Origin: Gloeobacter kilaueensis JS1
Lineage (GTDB): Bacteria; Cyanobacteriota; Cyanobacteriia; Gloeobacterales; Gloeobacteraceae
NCBI RefSeq assembly: GCF_000484535.1
Contig: NC_022600.1
Span: 4,580,234 to 4,644,233 of the forward strand
Direction: 5' to 3'
Length of the DNA: 64,000 bases
The position numbers were made by a program, and so were the translations under genes. Position 1 is the stretch's first letter. Each line of letters starts with the position of its first letter. A model generated the notes under the pieces. That model worked only from the letters and a program-made list of their open reading frames with translations, did not search any database and had not been told where the DNA came from. This document shows positions 16,168 through 25,694 of this stretch, one piece after another.

Positions 16168-16653
16168 TTACTGCAGTCCTCTTGCCAGGTGCTCGAAGTA
16201 CTTGCTCGCCTCACCGGCGGCTTCGGGACCGACCACACCGGCGACCACCTCGCGCAGGGCGTTGATGCCCTTGACGGTGGCGTCGATCGGCACGCCGAGG
16301 GAGGTGTAGGTCTCCTTGAGGCCGCTCAGCACGTACTCGTCGAGCAGGCTGGTGTCACCGGCGACCATCGCAAAGGTGGCGTAGCGCAGGAAGTATTCCA
16401 TGTCGCGGATGCAGGCGGCGAAGCGGCGGGCGTAGTACATATTGCCGCCGGTACGGGTGAGGCTGCTGTAGAGCAAAGCTTTGGCCGCTGCTTCTTTGAT
16501 GATCGACTGGGCGTTGGCGCTGATCGCGGCGGCGGAGCGCACCCGCAGTTCTCCGGTGGCAAAGTAGGCTTTGAGTTGATCGATTGCGCCGGTGTCGAGA
16601 TATTTGCCCTGGGCGTCGTACTTGGCGATGACTGCACTGATGGCGTCTTTCAT
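16168..16653 (-). CDS. apcB: Allophycocyanin beta subunit
   Basis: A 161-residue phycobiliprotein beta chain of normal length. Cys81 ([17 protein letters not shown]) is the phycocyanobilin attachment site and Asn71 (GGNMY) the expected methylated Asn. [23 protein letters not shown] and [18 protein letters not shown] match ApcB better than ApcF or ApcD. Allophycocyanin forms the phycobilisome core and passes energy to photosystem II. There is no apcA beside it, so it may be a second, stand-alone copy. It differs from usual ApcB at the end ([11 protein letters not shown], without the usual Cys). It is convergent with the M41-like gene. Confidence 0.88.
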   Translation of the reverse strand: MKDAISAVIAKYDAQGKYLDTGAIDQLKAYFATGELRVRSAAAISANAQSIIKEAAAKALLYSSLTRTGGNMYYARRFAACIRDMEYFLRYATFAMVAGDTSLLDEYVLSGLKETYTSLGVPIDATVKGINALREVVAGVVGPEAAGEASKYFEHLARGLQ

Positions 16654-16712
16654 AAAATCCGTCGTGCCAAAAGAGTTCTCCTTCGGTCGAGTGTACCTCT
16701 AAATTACCGATC

Positions 16713-17204
16713 TCAGGACGATTTGCGGCCTATAAATTCGACCTTCAACTGGTCGCCGGGCTTGATCTGCAGTTTGCTCGCGGTACCGGCATTCAATTCG
16801 ATCACCTGATCGATGCGGGCGAAGGGATCGCTGGGGCCGTAGGTCGGGCAGGTCTCGCTTTTGCAGGGAGGAACGTCCCTTGCAACGTCGATTACCCTGC
16901 CCTTAAAAGCGAAGATCATATCGAGGGGGATGAGGGTGTTGCGCATCCAGAAGGCAACCGGTCGGGGCGGGTTGAACAAGAAGATCATCCCCTGATCGGT
17001 GGGTAACTCGGTGCGGAACATCAGGCCCGTCGCCTGCTGCTGGGGTGAACGGGCCACTTCGAGCCTAATTGCCTGGGTGCGAAAAGCGACCTGCGCCTCG
17101 ATCGGCAGCGACTGGGGCCGGCCCATCTCCTGGGCAGCGCAACCGGCGGCGCTCAAAGCGATCACAAGGCCAAGGCCGACAGTTTGATGGCAAAGTCTGA
17201 TCAT
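16713..17204 (-). CDS. DUF192 lipoprotein
   Basis: A 163-residue protein with a lipoprotein signal ([12 protein letters not shown], lipobox Cys near 22). The rest is one DUF192 domain: [45 protein letters not shown] and [17 protein letters not shown]. The family is widespread, small and of unknown reaction. It is divergent from aspS with an 88 bp gap that must hold both promoters. Confidence 0.88.
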   Translation of the reverse strand: MIRLCHQTVGLGLVIALSAAGCAAQEMGRPQSLPIEAQVAFRTQAIRLEVARSPQQQATGLMFRTELPTDQGMIFLFNPPRPVAFWMRNTLIPLDMIFAFKGRVIDVARDVPPCKSETCPTYGPSDPFARIDQVIELNAGTASKLQIKPGDQLKVEFIGRKSS

Positions 17205-17292
17205 GCCGCTTATCGTGCCATACTCGCCCGCTCTCCCACCAGATCCGCCCAGTGGGTCGGTCTATGATGGTGAAACTGCGCTCAATTGTTTT

Positions 17293-19077
17293 ATGCGTAC
17301 CGACTATTGCGGCAAGCTCACCGCCGAGCACACTGGCAGCACCGTCACCCTCTACGGCTGGGTCGATCGCCGCCGCGACCACGGCGGTGTGATCTTCCTC
17401 GATCTGCGCGATCACACCGGCATCATCCAGGTGGTCGCCGATCCGGTACGCACCCCTGAAAGTTTCAAGTTGGCTGAATCGCTCAGAAGCGAGTTCGTGC
17501 TCAAGGTCGAGGGCCGGGTGAGCGCCCGCCCCGAAGACAAGGTCAACCCCCGATTGGAGACGGGCGGCCTGGAAGTCTACGCCGATGGGCTCGTCGTGCT
17601 CAACCGGGCCGAGACGCCGCCTTTTTCGATCGCAGAGGACGACGAAGTAGACGAAAAATTGCGCCTGCGCTTTCGCTATCTCGACCTGCGCCGCCCCCAG
17701 ATGCAAAAGAACCTGCGGTTGCGGGCCCGCGTCGTGCAGTTGATGCACAGCTATCTTGACAACCTTGGCTTCGTCGAGGTCGAGACGCCGATGCTCACCA
17801 AATCGACGCCGGAAGGGGCGCGGGACTATCTGGTGCCCTCGCGGGTCAACCCCGGCGACTGGTACGCCCTGCCCCAGTCGCCGCAGCTCTTCAAGCAGCT
17901 GCTCATGGTCTCGGGCTTCGACCGCTACTACCAGATTGCCCGCTGTTTTCGCGACGAGGACCTGCGCGCCGATCGCCAGCCCGAATTTACCCAGCTCGAC
18001 ATGGAGATGAGCTTTCTGTCGCTCGAAGAGATCCTCGAACTCAACGAGGGACTCATCCAGAAGATTCTGGGCGAGACGCTCGGGCTCAAATTGCCCAGTC
18101 CTCTGCCGCGCCTGAGCTATCAGGAGGCGATGAGCCGCTACGGCTCCGACAAGCCCGATACGCGCTTTGGACTGGAACTGGTAGATGTCTCGGATCTGTT
18201 TATCAACTCCAGTTTTCAGGTACTCTCCAGTGCGATAGCTGCCGGTGGCCGCGTCGTCTGTCTGCCGGTGCCGGATGCGGACGGGATCACCAATACCCGC
18301 GTCAAGCCCGAAGGCGATCTGTTTGAATTCGTTCGCCAGTTTGGGGCCAAAGGACTGTTGTTTGCCCGCGTGCGCGAGGGCGGCCAGCTCGATACGATCG
18401 GAGCCTTTGGCAAGAGCCTCACCCCCGAGATCGCCGCTGGTCTCATCGAGCGCACGAGCGCCAAACCGGGCCACCTGCTTCTTTTTGGTGCGGCGGACGG
18501 GGCGACGGTGCTCGATTATCTGGGGCGATTGCGCCTCAAGCTGGGCGAAGAACTCGACCTCATCGATCCCAACCGGCACGATCTGCTCTGGATCACCGAC
18601 TTTCCGATGTTCGAGTGGAACGCCCTTGAAAAGCGCCTCGAAGCGCTGCACCATCCTTTTACGGCCCCCCGGCCCGAGGACGAGCACGATCTCAAGACCG
18701 CCCGCGCCCTCGCCTACGACATCGTCTGGAACGGCGTCGAAATCGGCGGCGGCTCACTGCGCATCTACCGGCGCGAATTGCAGGAACGGGTCTTCGAGAC
18801 GATTGGTCTGAGCGAAGAAGAAGCTCGCGCCCAATTCGGCTTCCTGCTCGATGCCTTCGAGTACGGCACCCCTCCCCACGGCGGCATCGCCTACGGCCTC
18901 GACCGGCTGGTAATGCTGATTGCCGGGGTGGACTCGCTGCGCGAGGTGATCGCTTTTCCAAAAACCCAGCGCGCCCAGGATCTGATGCTCTCAGCGCCGT
19001 CGGCGGTGTCCGAAAAGCAGCTTAAAGAACTGAATGTCCGTTCGACGTTGCCGCCCCAGGGCATGGCAAAAAGCTAA
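17293..19077 (+). CDS. aspS: Aspartyl-tRNA synthetase
   Basis: A 594-residue class IIb synthetase. An N-terminal OB anticodon-binding domain ([20 protein letters not shown]) is followed by the catalytic core with motif 2 ([20 protein letters not shown]), the bacterial GAD insertion domain (about 290-420), and motif 3 ([12 protein letters not shown]) near the end. It charges tRNA-Asp, or tRNA-Asp and tRNA-Asn if non-discriminating. I chose ATG 17293 (MRTDYCGKL). An upstream in-frame start would only add sequence from the promoter region. A 540-residue frame on the opposite strand is a shadow. Confidence 0.97.
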   Translation: MRTDYCGKLTAEHTGSTVTLYGWVDRRRDHGGVIFLDLRDHTGIIQVVADPVRTPESFKLAESLRSEFVLKVEGRVSARPEDKVNPRLETGGLEVYADGLVVLNRAETPPFSIAEDDEVDEKLRLRFRYLDLRRPQMQKNLRLRARVVQLMHSYLDNLGFVEVETPMLTKSTPEGARDYLVPSRVNPGDWYALPQSPQLFKQLLMVSGFDRYYQIARCFRDEDLRADRQPEFTQLDMEMSFLSLEEILELNEGLIQKILGETLGLKLPSPLPRLSYQEAMSRYGSDKPDTRFGLELVDVSDLFINSSFQVLSSAIAAGGRVVCLPVPDADGITNTRVKPEGDLFEFVRQFGAKGLLFARVREGGQLDTIGAFGKSLTPEIAAGLIERTSAKPGHLLLFGAADGATVLDYLGRLRLKLGEELDLIDPNRHDLLWITDFPMFEWNALEKRLEALHHPFTAPRPEDEHDLKTARALAYDIVWNGVEIGGGSLRIYRRELQERVFETIGLSEEEARAQFGFLLDAFEYGTPPHGGIAYGLDRLVMLIAGVDSLREVIAFPKTQRAQDLMLSAPSAVSEKQLKELNVRSTLPPQGMAKS

Positions 19078-19407
19078 CCGGGCGAACGTAATCCAGTTAA
19101 CCGACACAATCCCCCAACGGATCCGACCCTGGTAAGAGCGGGGTTGCATCGGCAGTGCATCGAGGGAATTGTCTGGCTCTGCTTTGCTAAGGTGCGTACA
19201 TTTTTTTACGCACTTAACTCTTTTGGGCCAATGCCGAATCAGTTTTAGGGGTGGCAAGATGAATCTTCCACCTCGCTGCATAAAGTGTCCAGACGTTGTC
19301 TAACCGTCAGGCAGTTCATCCATCTGCTTTTGACAGTGACAGCTCTCCTTGCAAGTGTGTAGTGATTTTCCGGAATCCATCCTCACAATACTAAAAGGAA
19401 TCCGCAC
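19078..19407. other. 330 bp gap with an inverted repeat and the leader of the next gene
   Basis: No gene is supported. An inverted repeat, GTGCGTA (19192-19198) and TACGCAC (19207-19213), has a T-rich 8-base loop. It could act as a hairpin or an operator. The last bases contain AAAAGGA before ATG 19408, the ribosome site of the protease-like gene. Confidence 0.5.
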
Positions 19408-22170
19408 ATGAACCACCGGTTTCTTCGATCTGCGCTGGCTTTAACCCTCGGCCTGCAGATGTGTTTGTCCGTACCAGCCGTCTTTGCTGCACCACGGCAA
19501 TTGAGTGAGAACACTCTCAGGCAGATAGCAGCGCTTATCAAAGAAAAGCGCTCTCGCACCCCGGTGCAGCGCAAGATCGATTCTCAGCTTTTGTACACCG
19601 CCAGAATGCAGCGGAACCTGGCTGTTGCCGATGGCATCCGTACTCTGCGCACCGATGTCAAACTCGACGAGCGGGGCCAGACGCTGGTCGATATCAAAGC
19701 GAAGGTGACGCCCGCCTTGCTTGCCAGGATCGAAAGCCTTGGGGGCAAGATCCAGAACCATTACGCCGAGTACGACGCGATTCGCGCCCTGGTGCCCCTC
19801 GCTCAGATCGAGGCGATTGCCGCCGAGCCGGATGTCATCTTCGTGCGCCGGGCTGTCAGAGCGCAGCTTTCGGGCAGGACCATCTCTCAGGCCAACCGTT
19901 CGGCTGTGCTTGAAGCGCGCCGCGAGCGGGTGAAGGCCCAGTTGCCGACCATCCTGCAAAAGATTGCCCAGGCCGAACCCGAAGTGGCCGGAGGCCCGGT
20001 CACCAACGTCGGTCTGGTTACCTCCGAAGGCGACAAAGCCCACAAGGCCGACCAGGCCCGCAGCACTTACAACGTCAATGGTTCAGGGATCAAAGTCGGT
20101 GTGCTCTCCGATAGTTACAACTGCCTTGGCGGAGCGGCTGCCGATATTGCCAACAACGATCTGCCCTCGACGGGTGTAACTGTTCTCAAAGAAGATCCCG
20201 GTTGCAGCAGTGGTTCCGACGAAGGCCGGGCGATGCTGCAGATCGTCCACGACCTCGCTCCAGGAGCGCAGTTGTACTTTGCCACCGCCTTCGACGGTGA
20301 TGTGGATTTTGCCAACCAGATCAAAGCCCTCGCCAACGCCGGTTGCACGGTGATTATCGACGATGTCGAGTACTTCAACGAGTCGCCCTTTCAAGATGCG
20401 ATTATCGCCCAGGCGGTCAACACCGTCACCTCCCAGGGCGTGAGCTACTTCTCCTCGGCGAGTAACTCCGGAAACTTTAACGACGGTACCTCCGCCACCT
20501 GGGAAGGCAACTACCTCAACTCCGGGCAGGTGCTCGAAGACAGCAGCGGCAACAACCTCGGCACCCTGCACGACTTCAGCGGTGCGGGCGACATCTACAA
20601 CACTCTCGAACCCACAGGCGCAGGACAACAGAACATCACCCTGTTCTGGTCCGACGCCCTGGGCAAATCGGCCAACGACTACGACGTTTTTGAGGTAGAT
20701 TCTTCCTCTGGAAATGTCGTTGCCGGCAGCAACGACACGCAAGATGGCACCCAGGATCCCTACGAGATCTTCGCAGCCAACGAGGGCGACTTCATCGCCG
20801 TCGTGCTCTACAGCGGCTCCCAGCGCTTTTTGCACCTTGAGGGCGGGCGCGGCCTGTTTGAAATAGGCACCTCCGGTCGCACCAAGGGGCACGGCTCGGC
20901 GGTAAACGCCTTTTCGGTAGCTGCCGTCGATGCGGCCACTGCAGGGGGCGGTGTGTTCGTCGGGGGGGCTACCAACCCGGTCGAAACTTTTAGCTCCGAC
21001 GGCCTGCGCCGGATCTTCTACAACGCGGACGGCAGCGCAATTACGCCCGGCAACTTTCTGGCAACCGGCGGCACGGTGCGTCAAAAACCGGATATCGCCG
21101 CCGCCGACGGCGTAGTCACAACCCTTCCCCCCAATAGCGGCCTCAATCCCTTCTTCGGCACTTCGGCGGCGGCTCCCCACGCTGGAGCAATCGCCGCTCT
21201 GCTCAAATCCTTCAAGCCCTCGCTCACCCTCGCTCAGATCCGTACCGCCCTCACCACCACTGCCCTGGATATCGAAGCAGCCGGGGTCGATCGCGACTCT
21301 GGCTATGGCATCGTCATGGCTCTACCAGCTCTGCAGTCCGTTGCCGGGCTTTCCTCGGGCACTCGCGGGGATTTCACGGGAGACGGTAAGGTAGACATTC
21401 TCTGGCGCTACCAGGGCACCGGTTCCAAGCAAGGGATCAATCAAGTCTGGCAGATGAACGGCACCAGCTACGTCACTTCGATCAGCCTCAATCCTGTTTC
21501 CGACCTCAACTGGCAAATTGGCGGAACAGCGGACTTTACGGGAGACGGTAAAACGGATATTGTCTGGCGCTACCAGGGCACCGGTTCCAAACAAGGACTC
21601 AACCAGATCTGGAGGATGAACGGCACCAGCTACGTTGCTTCCGTTTCCCTGCCAAACCTCAGCGATCTCAACTGGCAGGTCGCTGGTACTGGCGACTTCA
21701 CCGGCGACGGCAAGAGCGACATTCTCTGGCGCAACTACGTCACAGGCCAGAACATGGTCTGGAAGATGAACGGCACCAGCTACGTCTCGACGATCAACCT
21801 CAATTCCGTCACCGACCTTAACTGGAGAATCGTCGGCACCGGCGACTTCACCGGCGATGGCAAGAGCGACATTCTCTGGCGCTACCAGGGAGGTGGTTCC
21901 AAGCAGGGCTTCAATCAGGTCTGGCAGATGAACGGCACCAGTTATGTGACCTCCATCTCCTTGAAGACCGAAACGGACCTCAGCTGGCAGATTGGCGGTG
22001 CCGGGGATTATACGGGCGATGGCAAAGTAGATATCCTCTGGCGCTACCAGGGAGGCGGTGCCAAGCAGGGTAACAACCAGATCTGGAGGATGAACGGCAC
22101 CAGCTATGCGTCCTCGGTCGTCCTCAACACGGTGAGCGACCTCAACTGGAGAATCAGAGGGCCGCGCTAG
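19408..22170 (+). CDS. Exported S8/S53-like (subtilase fold) protein with C-terminal FG-GAP repeats
   Basis: A 920-residue protein. Signal peptide 1-27 (SVPAVFAAP); an inhibitor-like propeptide about 95-150; a subtilase-fold domain about 225-645; five FG-GAP/VCBS-like repeats from 654 to the end with the calcium-type pattern DFTGDGKxDI. The catalytic Ser is in GTSAAAPH (Ser586), the Asp in VGVLSDS (Asp235) and the oxyanion Asn in SASNSGN (Asn353). Where subtilisins have HGT, this protein has DEG (Glu272) in SDEGRAMLQ, so the usual His is replaced by Glu, as in sedolisins. The FG-GAP region is near identical in DNA to that of the next gene. Confidence 0.87.
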   Translation: MNHRFLRSALALTLGLQMCLSVPAVFAAPRQLSENTLRQIAALIKEKRSRTPVQRKIDSQLLYTARMQRNLAVADGIRTLRTDVKLDERGQTLVDIKAKVTPALLARIESLGGKIQNHYAEYDAIRALVPLAQIEAIAAEPDVIFVRRAVRAQLSGRTISQANRSAVLEARRERVKAQLPTILQKIAQAEPEVAGGPVTNVGLVTSEGDKAHKADQARSTYNVNGSGIKVGVLSDSYNCLGGAAADIANNDLPSTGVTVLKEDPGCSSGSDEGRAMLQIVHDLAPGAQLYFATAFDGDVDFANQIKALANAGCTVIIDDVEYFNESPFQDAIIAQAVNTVTSQGVSYFSSASNSGNFNDGTSATWEGNYLNSGQVLEDSSGNNLGTLHDFSGAGDIYNTLEPTGAGQQNITLFWSDALGKSANDYDVFEVDSSSGNVVAGSNDTQDGTQDPYEIFAANEGDFIAVVLYSGSQRFLHLEGGRGLFEIGTSGRTKGHGSAVNAFSVAAVDAATAGGGVFVGGATNPVETFSSDGLRRIFYNADGSAITPGNFLATGGTVRQKPDIAAADGVVTTLPPNSGLNPFFGTSAAAPHAGAIAALLKSFKPSLTLAQIRTALTTTALDIEAAGVDRDSGYGIVMALPALQSVAGLSSGTRGDFTGDGKVDILWRYQGTGSKQGINQVWQMNGTSYVTSISLNPVSDLNWQIGGTADFTGDGKTDIVWRYQGTGSKQGLNQIWRMNGTSYVASVSLPNLSDLNWQVAGTGDFTGDGKSDILWRNYVTGQNMVWKMNGTSYVSTINLNSVTDLNWRIVGTGDFTGDGKSDILWRYQGGGSKQGFNQVWQMNGTSYVTSISLKTETDLSWQIGGAGDYTGDGKVDILWRYQGGGAKQGNNQIWRMNGTSYASSVVLNTVSDLNWRIRGPR

Positions 22171-22255
22171 AGCTGTCCAGTTTGCATATACACCGGCAGG
22201 AAGCATCCCCTGCCGGTTTTTTTATGAGTTTTCGATGCCTTCGAGGTACTCCTGC
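21367..22255 (+). repeat. ~890 bp duplication, copy 1 (FG-GAP block, terminator, sigma gene tail)
   Basis: Copy 1 runs from the first FG-GAP unit of the subtilase-like gene through its terminator into 33 bp that match the 3' end of the sigma factor gene. It lines up with copy 2 at an offset of about 2327 bp. The stretch 21895-21999 (105 bp) is identical to 24222-24326. Order and phase of the five FG-GAP units are the same in both. Confidence 0.85.
22192..22223 (+). terminator. Rho-independent terminator after the subtilase-like gene
   Basis: Perfect 9 bp stem ACCGGCAGG (22192-22200) with CCTGCCGGT (22209-22217), 8-base loop, then seven Ts. It lies 22 bp after the stop. The same hairpin, slightly altered, follows the next gene. 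Confidence 0.9.
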
Positions 22256-22257
22256 TC
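22222..22257 (-). pseudogene. Remnant of the 3' end of a sigma factor gene
   Basis: Read on the minus strand, the bases encode [11 protein letters not shown] followed by TAA, the same ending as the intact sigma factor ([13 protein letters not shown] at 24548). Upstream of this on the minus strand the match is lost, so only about 11 codons remain. It marks where the duplication cut a sigma gene. Confidence 0.75.
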
Positions 22258-22469
22258 AGCAATTGTGTGAGGCAAGGAACCACCACTCCTGATAAAAGCG
22301 CGGAGGCAGCCGGTAGCCTTCTGGTGAATGTGATTCTTCTCACGAACCGACTCTGCTACAGATAAAAGTGGAAAACATATCTGCAGTGTGAGTTATACTA
22401 CCGTTCGTTTGTATGTGCAGCTTGTTGCACCCTTGCAACAAGTTGGATTCCCACGCGCAGGTGCTCCCC
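22258..22469. other. Gap before the GloVer/FG-GAP gene
   Basis: No gene is supported. The stretch should hold the promoter of the gene at 22470. I see no clear -35/-10 pair or further repeat. Confidence 0.4.
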
Positions 22470-24497
22470 ATGCCAGATACTCCTTCTACCAGTCCAGCAG
22501 GCTCGGTACTGTCTTTAACGGCCTTAGCAGTTCCGATGGCTCTCTATGCCTGCAGTCTGGTACTTACTCCTTCTGTCTCTGCTCAGACTCTCAATACTGT
22601 AGTCAACTTCACTGGTACTAACGGCGCTTCTCCCGCTGCCACACTGGTGCAAGACAGCGATGGCAGCTTCTACGGCACTACAAAGGCAGGGGGCACCTCG
22701 GCAAACTGTAACTCCGGCTGTGGCACCGTGTTTCGCGTAATGCCCGACGGCACCCTTACTACCCTCGTAGATTTCACTGGCAGCAACGGCTATGGCCCTG
22801 TGGCTGGATTGGTACAGGGCAGCGACGGCAACTTCTATGGCACGACCGTCTACGGAGGTGATGACGGTCTGGGCACTGTGTTTCGCGTAACGCCCGACGG
22901 CACCCTTACTACCCTCGTCAGCTTTACCGGTGCTGGTGGTGACCCGCTTGGTTCCTATCCGGCAGCCCCACTTGTAAGGGGCAGCGACGGCAACTTCTAT
23001 GGCACCACTCAGGCCGGTGGCAGTTCGACCAACTGTAGCTCCGGTTGTGGCACTGTGTTTCGCATGACGCCCGATGGTGCCTTTACCAGCCTCTACAGCT
23101 TCAAAGGCGGCGATGGTGGTCAGCCTGTGGCTGGGTTGGTACAAGGTAACGATGGCAACTTTTACGGCACCACCTCTAGGGGGGGCAGTTATGGATATGG
23201 CACCGTGTATCGAGTATCGACTTTGGGGACTGCCTTTACCACTCTTGTCAATTTTAACCTTAAGAATGGCTCTAATTCCAATGCCGGATTGGTGCAGGGC
23301 AGCGACGGTAACTTTTACGGCACAACCGTCGGCGGCGGTAGTTCGCCAAATTGTCTCACCGGTTGTGGCACCGTGTTTCGCATGACGCCCGATGGCACCC
23401 TTACCACTCTCATCAGCTTCGATGGCATCAACGGCTCTAATCCGAGTACTGCACTGGTGCAAGCGAGAGACGGCAACTTCTATGGCACGACATCCGAAGC
23501 AGGCAGTTCTGATCTTGGTACCGTGTTTCGCGTAACCTCTTCCGGTAGCCTTGCCACTCTCATTAACTTCAATGGAGCCCTTGGTGCTACTCCTGATGCC
23601 GGATTGGTGCAGGCTACTGACGGAATTCTCTACGGTACGACCTCCAAAGGAGGCACAAAGGCCGGTACAGTGTTCCAATTATTAATTACTAAAGGTGACT
23701 TCACCGGCGACGGCAAGAGCGACATTCTCTGGCGCTACCAGGGCACCGGTTCCAAGCAGGGCTACAACCAGGTCTGGCAGATGAACGGCACCAGTTATGT
23801 GACCTCCATCTCCCTCAATACTGTTTCCGACCTCAACTGGCAAATTGGTGGCACTGAAGACTTCACCGGCGACGGCAAAACGGATATTGTCTGGCGCTAC
23901 CAGGGCACTGGCTCCAAGCAGGGCCTTAATCAAGTCTGGCAGATGAACGACACCAGCTACGTTTCTGCGATTTCGCTCCCAACCTTGAGCGATCTTAATT
24001 GGCAGATTGGCGGCACTGGTGACTTCACTGGCGACGGCAAGCCCGACATTCTCTGGCGCAACTACGTCACAGGCCAGAACATGGTCTGGCAGATGAACGG
24101 CACCAGCTATGTTACTTCTATCAGTCTCAATTCCGTCACCGACCTTAACTGGAGAATCGTCGGCACCGGCGACTTCACCGGCGATGGCAAGAGCGACATT
24201 CTCTGGCGCTATCAGGGTACTGGTTCCAAGCAGGGCTTCAATCAGGTCTGGCAGATGAACGGCACCAGTTATGTGACCTCCATCTCCTTGAAGACCGAAA
24301 CGGACCTCAGCTGGCAGATTGGCGGTACAGGAGATTACACAGGTGACGGCAAGCCTGACATTCTCTGGCGCTACAACGGCGGTGGTGCCAAGCAGGGCTT
24401 CGACCAGATCTGGCAGATGAACGGCACCAGCTATGCGTCCTCGGTCTCTCTCAACACCGTCAGCGACCTCAACTGGAAGATCAGAGGGCCGCGCTAG
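22470..24497 (+). CDS. Exported chimera: seven GloVer repeats fused to five FG-GAP repeats
   Basis: A 675-residue protein. A signal region (LSLTALAVPMALYACSLVL, then SVSAQ) ends near residue 38. Seven GloVer units follow (QGSDGNFYGTT-type core; units 1, 3 and 5 carry a Cys-x4-Cys insert, NCNSGCGT-like) to about residue 408, then five FG-GAP units to the end (INxxWQMNGTSYV pattern). The second part equals the C-terminal part of the upstream subtilase-like protein. No protease domain is present. ATG 22470 is chosen so that the signal starts the protein. It is likely a secreted or surface protein. Its ligand is unknown. Confidence 0.85.
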   Translation: MPDTPSTSPAGSVLSLTALAVPMALYACSLVLTPSVSAQTLNTVVNFTGTNGASPAATLVQDSDGSFYGTTKAGGTSANCNSGCGTVFRVMPDGTLTTLVDFTGSNGYGPVAGLVQGSDGNFYGTTVYGGDDGLGTVFRVTPDGTLTTLVSFTGAGGDPLGSYPAAPLVRGSDGNFYGTTQAGGSSTNCSSGCGTVFRMTPDGAFTSLYSFKGGDGGQPVAGLVQGNDGNFYGTTSRGGSYGYGTVYRVSTLGTAFTTLVNFNLKNGSNSNAGLVQGSDGNFYGTTVGGGSSPNCLTGCGTVFRMTPDGTLTTLISFDGINGSNPSTALVQARDGNFYGTTSEAGSSDLGTVFRVTSSGSLATLINFNGALGATPDAGLVQATDGILYGTTSKGGTKAGTVFQLLITKGDFTGDGKSDILWRYQGTGSKQGYNQVWQMNGTSYVTSISLNTVSDLNWQIGGTEDFTGDGKTDIVWRYQGTGSKQGLNQVWQMNDTSYVSAISLPTLSDLNWQIGGTGDFTGDGKPDILWRNYVTGQNMVWQMNGTSYVTSISLNSVTDLNWRIVGTGDFTGDGKSDILWRYQGTGSKQGFNQVWQMNGTSYVTSISLKTETDLSWQIGGTGDYTGDGKPDILWRYNGGGAKQGFDQIWQMNGTSYASSVSLNTVSDLNWKIRGPR

Positions 24498-24581
24498 AGC
24501 TGTCCAGGTTACGTATACGCCAGCAGGGGATGTTTCCTGCCGGTTTTTTATGAGTTTTCGATGCCTTCAAGGTACTCGCGC
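23694..24581 (+). repeat. ~890 bp duplication, copy 2
   Basis: Copy 2 covers the FG-GAP part of the chimera, its terminator and the last ~33 bp of the intact sigma factor gene on the opposite strand. Beyond 24581 the match to copy 1 stops. Confidence 0.85.
24520..24549. terminator. Bidirectional terminator between chimera and sigma genes
   Basis: Stem CCAGCAGG (24520-24527) with CCTGCCGG (24536-24543), one mismatch, followed by six Ts that overlap the sigma gene stop. It serves the plus-strand gene directly. It could also form on the minus transcript. Confidence 0.8.
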
Positions 24582-25594
24582 ACCCGCTGCAGCCGCTGGG
24601 GATGGCGCAGTTTGCGCAGGGCACGCGCTTCGATCTGGCGGATGCGCTCGCGGGTGAGGCTAAATTGCTGGCCCACCTCGTCGAGGGTGCGCGAGCGGCC
24701 ATCGATGAGGCCGTAGCGCAGCCGGAGCACGTCGCGCTCGCGGGGGGTGAGCGTCTGCAGCAGCGATTCGAGATCTTGATTCATCAAGTCGCGTACGACG
24801 CCCTGCTCGGGCTCGTTGCCCTTGGCCTGGATCAGATCCCCCAGGGCCGTATCTTCCTCGCGGCCCACCGGCGTCTCAAGCGAGACGGGCAATTGAATCG
24901 CCTTGCGCACAAAGCGCAATTGATCGGCGTCCATCTCGACAGCCTGGGCGATTTCGTCTTCGGAGGGCGAACGGCCCAACTGCTGCGAGAGCTGACGGGT
25001 AGCCTTTTTGATCCGGTTGACCTTCTCGACGATATGCACCGGCAGGCGAATCGTGCGCGCCTGCATGGCGATGGCACGGGTGATTCCCTGGCGTATCCAC
25101 CAGGTGGCGTAGGTCGAGAACTTAAAGCCGCGCGTGTAGTCAAATTTTTCAGCGGCGCGGATGAGGCCCAGCGTCCCTTCTTGAATCAGATCCAGCAGGT
25201 GCAGGCCACGGCCCTGATATTTTTTGGCCACCGAGACGACGAGGCGGAGGTTGGCCTTGACCAGATGCGCCTTGGCCCGCTCGCCCTCGCGGATCATCAG
25301 CGCCCACTGCTGGGGAGTGAGGTTGACGCTCTCAAGCCACTGCTCGGTGCCCAGGGCAGCCTGCTTGCGCCGCCTGTCCTCGTAGCTCAGCCACGTGGCG
25401 ATGCGGCGGGCCAGCTCGATTTCCTCCGCCGGCTTTAATAGCGGTACCCGACCGATCTCCTGCAGGTACAGCCGCACGAGATCGTCGGTGCTTCCACGGA
25501 CGACTGCGAATTCTTCGGGCGCGAGCACCTCGGTTTCTGCCGCTGCCTCCGCTTCCGCTTGCAACTCCTCCGGCCAGATGTCGTCGCTCGGCAT
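24548..25594 (-). CDS. RpoD-like group 1/2 sigma-70 factor
   Basis: A 348-residue sigma-70 factor. Region 1.2 is near 40-75 ([17 protein letters not shown]), region 2 at 110-180 with [20 protein letters not shown] and [17 protein letters not shown] (2.3/2.4), region 3 near 195-265 and region 4.2 ([19 protein letters not shown]) near 315. It is shorter than the primary SigA of most cyanobacteria and lacks a long basic N-terminus, so a group 2 factor is more likely. It is transcribed away from the Deg gene's stop. It ends inside the duplicated 890 bp block. Confidence 0.92.
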   Translation of the reverse strand: MPSDDIWPEELQAEAEAAAETEVLAPEEFAVVRGSTDDLVRLYLQEIGRVPLLKPAEEIELARRIATWLSYEDRRRKQAALGTEQWLESVNLTPQQWALMIREGERAKAHLVKANLRLVVSVAKKYQGRGLHLLDLIQEGTLGLIRAAEKFDYTRGFKFSTYATWWIRQGITRAIAMQARTIRLPVHIVEKVNRIKKATRQLSQQLGRSPSEDEIAQAVEMDADQLRFVRKAIQLPVSLETPVGREEDTALGDLIQAKGNEPEQGVVRDLMNQDLESLLQTLTPRERDVLRLRYGLIDGRSRTLDEVGQQFSLTRERIRQIEARALRKLRHPQRLQRVREYLEGIENS

Positions 25595-25694
25595 GAACGC
25601 TACTTCCCTTCCCGCACTGCGCTCGTGCGATTACTCCCCAGTATGGAGGCGGGAAGTTTGAGGCGAAGACAGTTTAACGTTTTCTTTAGGTAGA

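Noticed and set aside
17065-18687. Long (540-residue) frame on the minus strand over aspS
   Set aside because: It lies entirely on the opposite strand of a canonical aspartyl-tRNA synthetase gene. In GC-rich coding DNA such antisense frames are common, and it has no domain pattern.
18991-19281. Minus-strand frame in the gap after aspS
   Set aside because: Its first half overlaps aspS antisense and the rest has no family pattern or ribosome site.
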